This document shows, piece after piece, positions 42,044 through 50,839 of a stretch of DNA of 64,000 nucleotides (position 1 is its first letter; every line of letters begins with the position of its first letter). The position numbers and the translations under genes were made by a program. The notes under the pieces are model-generated. The model did no database searches. It saw only the letters and a program-made list of their open reading frames with translations, and was not told the origin of the DNA. Source of the stretch: JABFRJ01 sp033812735 (GTDB lineage: Bacteria; Pseudomonadota; Alphaproteobacteria; Rhizobiales; Hyphomicrobiaceae); assembly GCA_033812735.1 (NCBI GenBank), contig JAPXTA010000001.1, positions 44,032 to 108,031 on the forward strand, read 5' to 3'.

Positions 42044-42345
42044 GTAACGGCCTCTTCCGTTTTCTGATCCTTTTTCTGTTCACTGCTTGCGCGGCCCGTC
42101 GTTTGCATTTTCTCCGGCTTCGCCCGTGCCTGTTTCTGCGATCATGGGTCGTTTATACAGCTCCGAAAATCCGCATGCACGACATCAACTTGATATCATC
42201 TATTTTTGCTGCACTCCGCGTATTGGCCACCTCGCGCTGAAGTCACTGCGCTAAAGAACCTGATACCAGCTTGATTTGAAGCTGGTTTCTTTCATCGCGT
42301 TTGCCGCGTCCATAAATCTTGTCCGTCGACATGCGGACGAGGCTG
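42044..42345. other. Intergenic region with a hairpin
   Basis: Holds the hairpin at 42265-42286 and no convincing gene. It could contain an attachment or regulatory site for either recombinase. Confidence 0.4.
42265..42286 (+). terminator. Candidate rho-independent terminator
   Basis: ACCAGCTT at 42265-42272 pairs with AAGCTGGT at 42279-42286 around a 6-nt loop and is followed by TTCTTTC. Confidence 0.4.
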
Positions 42346-42561
42346 ATGGCGAAGACCTCAGACATCGCTGAAACGTTGACGTGGCGCTCGGAAAGTCCGT
42401 GCGTCTCGCCAGAAGTCGGCGTCGGTCTAGACGATCAAGTGCTTACGATCGCCGACGATCTCCCGCACGACGCAGCCATCAGCTCATCCGAAATCGACGC
42501 CATCGAGCGCTACATGAGCGACGTCCTCGATGTGGTGCTCGGAAGTGGTCAGGCCAAGTGA
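42346..42561 (+). CDS. Hypothetical protein, 71 aa
   Basis: ATG at 42346 with GAGG 4 nt upstream (MAKTSDIAETLTWRSESPCV). Acidic, with a helix near the end (SSEIDAIERYMSDVLDVVLG). Twelve nt upstream of the next gene, in a run leading to recombinase 2. No family was recognised. Confidence 0.5.
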   Translation: MAKTSDIAETLTWRSESPCVSPEVGVGLDDQVLTIADDLPHDAAISSSEIDAIERYMSDVLDVVLGSGQAK

Positions 42562-42573
42562 GGAACATACGCG

Positions 42574-42798
42574 ATGAGTAAGAACGGCAACGAAGACGAC
42601 AGGGATATCATCCGCGAGTTTGCGCACGAACTTTACAATTCGTGCGATCCCGCGCTTCGCGATGACCTGTTGCGATACGTCCGGCGGATGTCTTTCCCGC
42701 TTCACAGGAAGCGGCACGAGCGGTTCGTCCGAGAGCTCTCAGAATGCTTCCCAGCTGGCGACAGCTCTGACACATTGAGACAGTCCGACGGGAAATAA
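42574..42798 (+). CDS. Hypothetical protein, 74 aa
   Basis: ATG at 42574 (MSKNGNEDDRDIIREFAHEL). Helical, basic-acidic mix (DDLLRYVRRMSFPLHRKRHE), ending 10 nt before recombinase 2. Small size and position make a recombination accessory role possible; unproven. Confidence 0.55.
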   Translation: MSKNGNEDDRDIIREFAHELYNSCDPALRDDLLRYVRRMSFPLHRKRHERFVRELSECFPAGDSSDTLRQSDGK

Positions 42799-42808
42799 GG
42801 GTGATGCC

Positions 42809-44470
42809 ATGCACGCGCAGACGCCTCGTTCGAAATCGAAGTCCGAGGCGCCTGTGCTCCGTGCGGCCCTCTACTTGCGCGTATCGACCGGGCGTCAGGC
42901 CGAGCACGACTTGTCAATTCCCGATCAACGGGCCCAGACGGCCAACTGGGTTGCCGCGCGCGGCTGGACGCTGGCAGCGGAATACGTCGAGCCCGGCGCG
43001 TCGGCGACCGATGATAAGCGTCCAGAGTTCCAGCGTATGATCGAGCGCGCCTGCGACGGCGACAATCCGTTCGACGTCATCATCGTGCATTCGTACTCGC
43101 GTTTTTTCCGCGATGCGTTCGGCCTTGAGTTCTATGTCCGCAAGCTGGCCAAGCATGGCGTCAAGCTGGTGTCGATGACGCAAGAACTGGGCGACGATCC
43201 TGCGCAGGTCATGATGCGACAGGTTATCTCGCTGTTCGACGAATATCAGTCGAAGGAAAACGCCAAGCACGTTTTGCGTTCCATGAAAGAGAACGCTCGG
43301 CAGGGGTTCTGGAACGGTTCGACGGCACCATTCGGTTATCGCACCGTGGAGGTCGAGAAGCGTGGCGCACGGGTAAAGAAGCGGCTTGAGATCGATCCGG
43401 TTGAAGCCGAGCAGGTCCAATTCATCTTCAAGCTGGTCGTGGGCGGTCACGAAGGCAGCCCGCCGATGGGCACAAAGGCTGTCGCGACCTGGCTGAACGA
43501 GCGCGGTTATCGGACGCGCAAAGGCGGCATGTGGGGCAATGGCACCATCCATCAACTGCTGACTAACCCAGTCTATGGCGGCCGTTGGCGGTTCAATCAC
43601 GTCGACAGCAAGACACGTCGCGAGAAGGCTGATGCCGAACAGATTTTCGCCGATGCGCCGGCGATCATCGCTCCGGAGGTGTTCGAAGGTGTGCAACGGC
43701 TATTGAAGGGCCGCAATCCACGCATTGCCGCGCCGCGTTCGGTTACTGGACCGATTTTGCTGACCGGACTGGCATTCTGCAACTTGTGCCAAGGCGCGAT
43801 GTCACTGCGGACCGGCACGTCGAAGACCGGCAAGGTGCATCGGTACTACGCCTGCTCGACGTGCGCGCGAAAGGGCAAGAAGGCGTGTCCTGGTCGCACG
43901 GTGCAGATGGATCGGCTCGACACTCTCGTGACCAAGCATCTGATGGACAAGCTGCTGACCGGTGATCGGATCTGGGAGTTGCTGTCGACGCTGGCCACGC
44001 GGCGAGCAGAACGCGCTGCATCCGTTGATGGTCGGCTCGCCGCCTTGGAACGCGAAGCGGCCAATGCCGAAGAGAAGCTGAAGCGTCTCTACAAACTAAT
44101 CGAGGATGGCGTCGCCGAAATGGACGACCTGCTTAAGGAACGCATCACGGCTTTGAAGGCCGACCGCGATCGCTCGAAAGAGGCGCTGGCGAGAGCGCGT
44201 GGCAACGTGAAGGCCAAAGCCGAAGTGACCGAGGCAGCGGTCGCCAAGTTCAGCGAGCTGATGCGGCAGCGCATTCAGGAAGGCGAGACGCCAGCGCGCA
44301 AGGCGTGGCTGACGTCCATCGTCGACCGAATTGAGGTCGATGACGGCATCATTCGGCTGTACGGCCGCAAAGACGTTCTAGAACAGTGTGTTATGGCCGG
44401 TACGGTTGCGACCCCTGGGGTTCGCACATTTGTACCGGAGTGGCGCACCCGACAGGATTCGAACCTGTGA
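42809..44470 (+). CDS. Large serine recombinase 2, 3' end inside the tRNA-Arg gene
   Basis: This 553-aa enzyme has catalytic Ser26 (ALYLRVSTGRQAEHDLSIPD), IIVHSYSRFFRDAFGLEFYV, the recombinase domain (GTAPFGYRTVEVE-type segment near 175), a zinc ribbon (FCNLCQGAM ... YYACSTCARKGKKAC) and a coiled coil. The last residues, WRTRQDSNL, are encoded by the 3' end of the tRNA-Arg gene on the other strand; the stop at 44468-44470 is inside it. That shows the gene abuts the att site and that part of its end is supplied by the target. Its sequence is clearly different from recombinase 1. Confidence 0.9.
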   Translation: MHAQTPRSKSKSEAPVLRAALYLRVSTGRQAEHDLSIPDQRAQTANWVAARGWTLAAEYVEPGASATDDKRPEFQRMIERACDGDNPFDVIIVHSYSRFFRDAFGLEFYVRKLAKHGVKLVSMTQELGDDPAQVMMRQVISLFDEYQSKENAKHVLRSMKENARQGFWNGSTAPFGYRTVEVEKRGARVKKRLEIDPVEAEQVQFIFKLVVGGHEGSPPMGTKAVATWLNERGYRTRKGGMWGNGTIHQLLTNPVYGGRWRFNHVDSKTRREKADAEQIFADAPAIIAPEVFEGVQRLLKGRNPRIAAPRSVTGPILLTGLAFCNLCQGAMSLRTGTSKTGKVHRYYACSTCARKGKKACPGRTVQMDRLDTLVTKHLMDKLLTGDRIWELLSTLATRRAERAASVDGRLAALEREAANAEEKLKRLYKLIEDGVAEMDDLLKERITALKADRDRSKEALARARGNVKAKAEVTEAAVAKFSELMRQRIQEGETPARKAWLTSIVDRIEVDDGIIRLYGRKDVLEQCVMAGTVATPGVRTFVPEWRTRQDSNL

Positions 44471-44517
44471 CCTCTGCCTTCGGAGGGCAGCACTCTATCC
44501 AGCTGAGCTACGGGTGC
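44441..44517 (-). tRNA. tRNA-Arg (anticodon CCG)
   Basis: The acceptor stem is GCACCCG/CGGGTGC, with encoded CCA at the 3' end (TGG at 44441-44443 on the plus strand). D stem, anticodon loop CTCCGAA (anticodon CCG), and the TTCGAATC T loop are all present. Length is 77 nt. The 3' half is overlapped by the end of serine recombinase 2, which marks it as the likely attachment site of the element to its left; the functional gene stays intact. Confidence 0.95.
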
Positions 44518-44543
44518 TTGAGCCACGTATGGCGAGCGAACGC

Positions 44544-44572
44544 GTTCTACCGCATCGCGGCGCTCGCTGCAA
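44544..44572 (-). promoter_or_regulatory. Candidate sigma-70 promoter of tRNA-Arg
   Basis: On the minus strand, TTGCAG (44567-44572) and TAGAAC (44544-44549) are 17 nt apart, and 26 nt lie between the -10 box and the tRNA. It lies outside the element, on the chromosomal side. Confidence 0.45.
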
Positions 44573-44956
44573 ACGCCGGTTTTGCGTTCGACTGGTGCCG
44601 TTCTTGGCGGGGACCCAGTGTTCCGACTGGTGATGGCTGCCGGATGTCGCCATGAAGTAAGTATTTGAATTGTAATGTATTTTACAAGTTTTTGTTCGTG
44701 TTTGAATCCCGCAGCGCGATGCGGCAAGCCGAGAATACGGTTCGGGAGTGGTCAACCGGCATAGAGAGTGAGACTGCATGGCGCCACTTGCACCCGAGCT
44801 TTTTGATTCTCACTGCGGCATGAAGTGGCGACGTCGGCTGTGCGAAACGTGGAGAGTGTGCTCTCGCATCGAAAACGCCATCCTGCTCGGCTGCCTTTCA
44901 CGAGGAAGCGATGCATGCGTCACCCTTTGGATGCCGCCGGTGCGCCTATGGCAATC
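44573..44956. other. Intergenic region on the chromosomal side, no gene seen
   Basis: About 380 bases between the tRNA-Arg gene and the AMP-ligase gene. Frames here are short, with no ribosome site or conserved-looking sequence. Confidence 0.45.
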
Positions 44957-46753
44957 TCAATTTTGATCGTCGTGGGATGGTTTGATTGACGACGTCTTGG
45001 CGGCGGCGATTGCGGCGAAGTCCGCGAGTGAAGTTGCGGAGGTGACATCGGCATAGGAGAGCCGGATGCCGAAATGGCGCTCAATCGCCAGTGCGAGATT
45101 TATATGTCCGAAACTGTCCCATCCAATCGTCGATCCATGGCGACTCGCCATTGAAAGCGTTTCGATCGGAGCATTCAGCACGCGAGCCGCCAGCAGTTTG
45201 ATCTGTGTCTCGGTCGTTCCTCCGTGGAGCTCGCTTGCCTCACTGGCTTGGTGTGTCTTGTATAGCTTTAGCAACGCAGTCTGGTCGATCTTGCCGACTC
45301 CCGTGACGGGTAAGCTGTCGACAGTCAGAATATCTCGAGGTTGGCGAACTGAAGCGAGGCTTTGTTCCAGGTCGTGTCGAATCCGGGTAGCGGCCTCAGC
45401 CTCGCTGGTTTCGACGAAACTGATGGGAGCAAACTCGTTGATCGCTCCTGTGACCCGAATGAGGATTGTTTTTGAGGCTTTTACATATGAAAGGCGGGAA
45501 AGTGCATCGTCGATCTCTTTCGGATGCACGAGTACACCGCCGATATTGCGGGCTTCATCAGCTCGCCCGATGATCTCGTAAAGGCCGTCGCGACGATGCA
45601 GCGCCATGTCCCCCGTTTTGAACCACCCATCTTCGAGTGGCGCTGGTTCAAAGTCGGTTCCCGTCTCGTAGCCGTCGAAGATGCTGTCGCCCTTCAGATG
45701 CAGGATGCCTGCGCGGCCAGCTTCCACATCGCGGCCGGTGTCGTCTCTGACAGCAGCCTGAATATCGATCGGCTTGCCGACGGAGTCGTAGTCTATCCGG
45801 TTCCAGGGCAACGCGAAGAGACTACCATTCACTGTCTCGCTCATGCCGTAAATGTTCACCACCGGCGCGTATTGAGCTTCAAGCGGTTGCCACAAGGGAG
45901 GCTTCAAGCGTTCAGCGGAGCTGACGATCACTTTCAGCTGAGCGAGTTGGCGATCCAGCGGGCTCGGGCTAAGCCGCAACATCATGTCGAGCATTGTAGG
46001 GACCGAGACTAAGACCGTGGGTTCATCTCGGGTCATCAATTCGGACCAGACATCGAGTTCGTTAAACGAGAATCTCGGTGGCCGGACCCAGGTCATTCCC
46101 GCCCAGCCACATATCAACGGACCATGAAAGAAGCCGTCCGTATGTTCGAGAGGCAACCCATTGACCAACGTCATCGCCGGTTCATAGCGCAGCGTTTTGC
46201 GGAAGGTTTCGAGGTGAGCAAACAGCGCCGAACAGGACCACCGTACTCCCTTTGGCGTTCCGGTTGAGCCCGAACTGAAGATGACGACTGCGCCGGCCGT
46301 CGTCACCGCTCCTGATTTAGGGAGCCTAGCTTGCGAGGGTTGCAAGGCATCGACGAACGGTTGAAACTTGATCTTGCCAAATAGGCGGGAGAGCGCCGAG
46401 GGATCGGGCGCCAATAAAACGGTGCTCTTCGCTCCGTCGAACAATGCCGCTTTGCACCCGATCCTCGCGAGTTGCTGCTGGATCGAGCCGCCCGACTCTC
46501 CAGCTGGTACCACTACGACTGTAATTCCCTCCATCAAACAGGCGAACGTACAGACCGCTGTTGCGAATGGTTCGGCCGAGGCGATAGCAAATCGATCTCC
46601 AGCTCGCAGAGTGGCGCGATCGAACCAACCGCACATACTTTCAATGGCGCTTATCAGTTCACGATAGGAGCGCCTGCCTTTTGGCTCGGCCAAGAAATTC
46701 AGCCCCCGCGCTGCAAAATCGGAGAGTCGGCCGAAGAGTTCTGCGCTGCTCAC
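44957..46753 (-). CDS. AMP-ligase fused to a C-terminal carrier domain (DltA-DltC-like)
   Basis: This 598-aa protein has an adenylation domain with A3 (VVIFSSGSTGTPKGVRWS), A5 (NIYGMSETVNG), A7 (GWFKTGDMALHRRDGLYEII) and the A10 Lys (PVTGVGKIDQTALL). A carrier domain follows, with the phosphopantetheine Ser in GWDSFGHINLAL near residue 560. It should activate an acyl or amino acid as AMP ester and load it on its own carrier, as DltA does for DltC. The GTG start at 46753 overlaps the stop of the upstream ligase. The substrate cannot be read from sequence. Neighbours (MBOAT, SGNH protein, microprotein) imply export to the envelope. Confidence 0.8.
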   Translation of the reverse strand: MSSAELFGRLSDFAARGLNFLAEPKGRRSYRELISAIESMCGWFDRATLRAGDRFAIASAEPFATAVCTFACLMEGITVVVVPAGESGGSIQQQLARIGCKAALFDGAKSTVLLAPDPSALSRLFGKIKFQPFVDALQPSQARLPKSGAVTTAGAVVIFSSGSTGTPKGVRWSCSALFAHLETFRKTLRYEPAMTLVNGLPLEHTDGFFHGPLICGWAGMTWVRPPRFSFNELDVWSELMTRDEPTVLVSVPTMLDMMLRLSPSPLDRQLAQLKVIVSSAERLKPPLWQPLEAQYAPVVNIYGMSETVNGSLFALPWNRIDYDSVGKPIDIQAAVRDDTGRDVEAGRAGILHLKGDSIFDGYETGTDFEPAPLEDGWFKTGDMALHRRDGLYEIIGRADEARNIGGVLVHPKEIDDALSRLSYVKASKTILIRVTGAINEFAPISFVETSEAEAATRIRHDLEQSLASVRQPRDILTVDSLPVTGVGKIDQTALLKLYKTHQASEASELHGGTTETQIKLLAARVLNAPIETLSMASRHGSTIGWDSFGHINLALAIERHFGIRLSYADVTSATSLADFAAIAAAKTSSIKPSHDDQN

Positions 46754-48090
46754 GACTGATTGGCTCCGTGGCCATCGTTTGCTTGCATCACCTCCAATTT
46801 GCCCGAAGCCGTGCGGCTGACGGTGCCCGGGTAAATCTTGATGTCAGCGTACGTGCTGCCAAGAGCACGACAAAGGTCGGCCTTCAAATTTGCAGGCACG
46901 CGGGCCGCATTCACGACGCACCACTATCCGGAGTGATCGGGTAGCGGTCGCACAGCTGCGTCGCTCACGCCTGCGTGTTCGCGGAGCCACGCCTCGACCC
47001 GATCTGGAAAGAGCCAACCTTCGCCGGTCTTGGATTTTATCGCGTGACCAGCGCGTCCCTTGAACTCGATTTCGCTGCCGTGTTTCGCAACAAGGTCTCC
47101 AGTCCACACGATTGGCTCGCAGCGTGGCTCTTGTGCGACGTAGCCGTAAAATGAGTGATCGCACTCGATGCCGAGTTCGAAGAGTTGGCTGTCGATCGCG
47201 CGAAGATGCTGTCGAACCCCAGGCAATGGCGGCGCCATGCGGCCCGGCCTGTAGCTCCCAATCGCTTCACACATGACGATGCCTGCTGTTTCGGTCTGTC
47301 CGTAAGCGTTGACGACGTCGATGCCGTAGGCATCTCGAACAGCTCTGCTAGCGCGATCGTCATACAAGGACCCGCACGACATAATGGCGCGAAGTTCAGT
47401 CTTCTCGCCGGCCATCCAGCGCGAGGCAAGATCGAGAAGGCGTACGAAGCTTGCGCCTGACAACACGACCGCAACGTCAGAGCTAAGAACGCGCTTTGCG
47501 TATGCGAGGTCTCGTTCGTGAGCCCCTTCGAAGAACTGCACGTCGTGACCATACCTGAGCGCTAGCATGAAAGCGCGCAACCCTCCCATTGTGTGTACCG
47601 GTGAGAGGCTGCCATAGGTCTCACCTGCCTTCAGTCGGAATACTTCGATCAGCAAATCGGCCGAAGCCTCGATACCCGAACGGGTCAGCAGAATTCCTTT
47701 GGGTTTGCCCGTGGTTCCAGAACTCATAACGACAGCGGCGGGAGCACTCGGCGGGCTTGGAAATTTCAATTCAGAGTATACAGGCCCCACCGCTGCGTCA
47801 CCCAAGGTGATGTCCTCTGCAACGACGAAGTCCTTATCAGAAAGCATCTCGACGGCGGTCTCCACGCGTCCCGCGAACACGACAATCTGTCCGGCAAGCC
47901 AGCCGGCAATCAGATGGAAGAGGCACAAGGACGGGTCGTGCGTTTCGACAACCCGATAATTGGCCAGGCGATTTTGCTGGGGATCATTGCTCAGATTGCT
48001 GAGAATTGACGCAAGTGATCGCGGACGCAGCCCAACAGCTTTGATAAGCGTGGTGCGTGATGGAATGCCGTAGTCGGCGCTTTGCTCCAT
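46750..48090 (-). pseudogene. Second AMP-ligase, interrupted by an in-frame amber codon
   Basis: The gene starts at MEQSADYG (48090) and reads A3 (VVMSSGTTGKPKGILLTR), A5 (NAYGQTETAGIV) and WTGDLV, then meets TAG at 46924-46926. In the same frame the reading continues for 57 codons, including the A10 motif (YPGTVSRTASGKLE) with the catalytic Lys, and stops at 46750, overlapping the GTG of the next ligase as coupled genes do. The truncated product lacks A10 and should not complete ligation. A CAG-to-TAG change is the simplest cause; readthrough or a sequence error are alternatives. Confidence 0.75.
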
Positions 48091-48121
48091 TGCGGTCCCC
48101 GCTGGGGGTAAGGAAGGTGGT

Positions 48122-49245
48122 ATGGCAGTACACCTCTCACATCTCAATTGGAGTAGGCTAGTCACCTTCTGCGCTGCAACTCGGCGGGATGTGTTTTGCA
48201 CAGGGCCATTTGCGATCGTTACAGCAGTCGCCGTCGCTACCACTATCGTCGGTGCTGCGATCGCAATGGTCACGCCGGCAACGTCGGCATTCTTCAAAGA
48301 GGGGCCGGGCTATTGGGCGATTGATGGTCGTGACGACCAAGCCTTTGTAACGGCAGCGGCTGCGTACTCAAATCGCAATAAATCAGACACGTTGAATGTG
48401 TTCTTGGTCGGCAATTCGCTGATGCGCTCGGCGTTTGGTGCTCCCGAATTTACGCAAGAGGTGATCCGCCGCGTCGCGGGTAGACCGGTGACAGTTGTTT
48501 CGTTGGCGGCTGGCGGCAACACTGCGATGCACATGTTTGCGTTGCTGGAGATTGCAAGCGCTTCTCGGGGGGGGGCATCGCGGTCATTGGTGTCAGCGAA
48601 CTCACTCTTGGTTTGTCGAAACGAGAACGGCGTCTATTGATCGAGCGGGCACCAATAGGGCTTGTGGCGTGGTGCGCGCGCGGTGCGGCCCGTCTGAAGT
48701 ACGGGTCGGAGTTGAGCGTCGATCCTTTCGGAACCGCGCATGCATGGCAATTTTATCGCTCACGGTGGCGCAGAATTTATGAGAATCTGCGCGCCGATCG
48801 CCGCTTCGTTCAGGACACTCAATTCGCTTTTGAACGGCGGGTGGGGGGCATCGCGCCTGCAATTCCGGTCGCACACCTCAAGCAGCGAATGGCGCGCCAG
48901 CTTGCCGCTGTCGAAGAGAATGCGGATGACGTGCTGTCGGAATTGCGCATGATGTTGGCTCATTTTGAGCGACGCACCGACATCAAGATTGTGATGATGC
49001 TCGATACACTCAATCCGGCACCTTTTGAGGACGACAAGCTTGCAGGGGCTCTTGGCCTAGCCCGCATACGCATTGAGGCGTTTGCTCGCTCTTCGCGCGT
49101 CGATCTTATCACTTCCGTGCGTAGCGCCGCGAATGCGTCCGGCAGCTTCATCGACTACGGCCATATCGGACGTGAGAGCACCCGGGACCGGTTGCGCCAT
49201 GCGCTTGCCGGTTCGTTGGCACCAGCGATTAGGAGCTTGCCATGA
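48122..49245 (+). pseudogene. DltD/AlgJ-like SGNH acyltransferase partner, frameshifted at a G9 tract
   Basis: ATG at 48122 after GGAAGG. An N-terminal membrane helix (AIVTAVAVATTIVGAAIAMV) and SGNH block I (VFLVGNSLMRSAFG) lie in the first frame. At nine consecutive G (48567-48575) the frame is lost; one more G, or two fewer, joins it to the frame at 48613, which reads GIAVIGVSELTLGLSKRERR and ends with block V (DYGHIGRES), i.e. the catalytic Asp-His. Both halves are needed, so the gene is off in this sequence. Divergent from the ligases. The family usually transfers an acyl group to an extracellular polymer. Confidence 0.7.
48567..48575 (+). repeat. Homopolymeric G9 tract
   Basis: Nine consecutive G at the point where the SGNH gene changes frame. 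Such tracts vary by slippage in replication, and also cause base-calling errors. Confidence 0.8.
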
Positions 49246-49394
49246 TGGCGGGTTCGACGAACAGGCGCCGGGCCGTGATGATCGCTGTTGAGGTCGTCCA
49301 AGGCATCGCGTTTGGCCTGCTGCTGGCGCTGGCGTTGCTCGTTCTTGCCTCAACTCCGCCTGATGTGCCGCTGTTTCGATACCAACAGTTCTAG
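49242..49394 (+). CDS. DltX-like microprotein, 50 aa, ending FRYQQF
   Basis: ATG at 49242, preceded by AGGAG, overlapping the end of the SGNH frame by 4 bases; it ends 10 nt before the MBOAT start. It has a basic N-terminus, one membrane helix (about 13-37) and the C-terminus FRYQQF at 45-50. DltX-type proteins of the Dlt pathway have this architecture and an FxYxxF end whose Tyr takes the acyl group between MBOAT and DltD. Tyr47 would be that residue. Its position between the SGNH protein and the MBOAT is the expected one. Confidence 0.7.
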   Translation: MMAGSTNRRRAVMIAVEVVQGIAFGLLLALALLVLASTPPDVPLFRYQQF

Positions 49395-49404
49395 TGCAAC
49401 TGCC

Positions 49405-50586
49405 ATGGAGCGCTTGATCCTTCCAATCAGTTATGTGGCGATCGTGTTGGTGTATTGGTTGGTGCCATTGCGCTGGCGGATGCGTTTCCTGACGTGTGCG
49501 TTCGCGGCGGTGTTGTTGACGTTTGCGCCGGTGCCGGTCTCCATCATGCTGTCGATGTCGGTCGCGACGTTCGCCGTCTTCAACGCGACCACGCTTGCAC
49601 CGCTTAGGTCGACCTGGCCTGGCATGTTGCTTGTGGTAGGCTCCATTTGTGTTTACCTCGTCGTCGTCAAATATATTCCGGCACTTTCCGTTTTGTTCGG
49701 CTCTGGACTGGAGGCCGGTCGCGCTGCCGTTCCTCTGGGCCTCAGCTATCTCACCTTTCGTCTGGTCCACTATGCCGTCGAGTCCCGAAATGGGCGCCTT
49801 CCGGCGCACGCTTTCGGCGAGTTCATGGCTTACGCGATGTTCCTGCCGATTTTCTTCGCCGGCCCGATCGAGCGGTTCGATCGTTTTTTCGCGAATCAGA
49901 AGCATTCATTGGACGCTGCTGACTGCTGGGGTGCTGCCGATCGCATCATCAAGGGACTGATCAAGGCTTTTGCACTGCCTGCATTGATGATGGTCATAGT
50001 GCCTTGGCCAACGTTTGCGGAAGCGGTTCAGAGCGTGCTGGCGAGCACTGGCCAGCGCAGCGTCGCGGACGTTTGGCTCATCCTTACCGTTGCAACATTG
50101 GCCTACTACCTGAACTTCGCAGGTTATTCCGACATGGCTATTGGCGCGGGGCGCTTGCTCGGGTTCCGAATTTCGGAAAACTTTGCCAATCCGTTTGTGT
50201 CCACCAGCCTCACGCAGTTCTGGTCACGATGGCACATAACACTTGGCGATTGGTGCCGGGCTTACGTCTTCTTTCCAGTCGCTCGCGTCCTCAAGAGCGC
50301 TGCGCTCGGCGTACTAGCGACTTTCGCCGCTATCGGTCTTTGGCATGATGCCGACCTGCATTGGCTTTGCTTCGGACTATGGCACGGCGTCGGTGTTCTG
50401 GTGGCGACCCGCTTCCGGCAGCTGGGGTGGCGCTTGGCGCCAAATCCTACCCTTGAAGCCGTGGCAGGTTGGTTCCTGACGACGGTCTACGTGACGCTTG
50501 CGTCCGCCTTTACCCTTCTCTCCCATGGCCATTCGATCTGGGACTCTGTGCGGCTGATAGGGCTCGCACTCGGTGCCCGCATTTGA
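49405..50586 (+). CDS. MBOAT-family acyltransferase (DltB/AlgI-like)
   Basis: The 393-aa integral membrane protein starts at MERLILPISYV (49405); the longer frame to 49288 overlaps the microprotein. It has about ten membrane helices and the MBOAT signatures FWSRWHITLGDW (His277) and IGLWHDADLHWLCFGLWHG (His314 and His319 region), the latter with the catalytic His. DltB/AlgI proteins move an acyl group across the membrane to an extracellular acceptor. It probably takes its substrate from the carrier domain of the AMP-ligase encoded at 44957-46753. Confidence 0.85.
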   Translation: MERLILPISYVAIVLVYWLVPLRWRMRFLTCAFAAVLLTFAPVPVSIMLSMSVATFAVFNATTLAPLRSTWPGMLLVVGSICVYLVVVKYIPALSVLFGSGLEAGRAAVPLGLSYLTFRLVHYAVESRNGRLPAHAFGEFMAYAMFLPIFFAGPIERFDRFFANQKHSLDAADCWGAADRIIKGLIKAFALPALMMVIVPWPTFAEAVQSVLASTGQRSVADVWLILTVATLAYYLNFAGYSDMAIGAGRLLGFRISENFANPFVSTSLTQFWSRWHITLGDWCRAYVFFPVARVLKSAALGVLATFAAIGLWHDADLHWLCFGLWHGVGVLVATRFRQLGWRLAPNPTLEAVAGWFLTTVYVTLASAFTLLSHGHSIWDSVRLIGLALGARI

Positions 50587-50839
50587 ATTCAAGTTCTCCG
50601 CGAGAAGGCGCGGCTTCCAGGCAACAGATCAATGCAAATGCATCGTTCAACTTGAGATTGGTATTAGTTGGCAGCTCTCGCGTCTTGCCAAATCGGCAGG
50701 GCTAGTTAAGTTGTGGGCTGATCGTCCGTTATCTGTGTGAATTGCGGCCTCTGTCCTGCGTTTGCGTCTCCTCGACCCAAACACTCAAAGTCTGACCCCT
50801 TAGCGGCGTCATGGCTCGGTTCCGCAAGGACACGCGAAA

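Noticed and set aside
44386..44655. Short plus-strand frame containing TGFEPVTSAFGG
   Set aside because: This peptide is the well-known false translation of tRNA genes; the DNA is tRNA-Arg.
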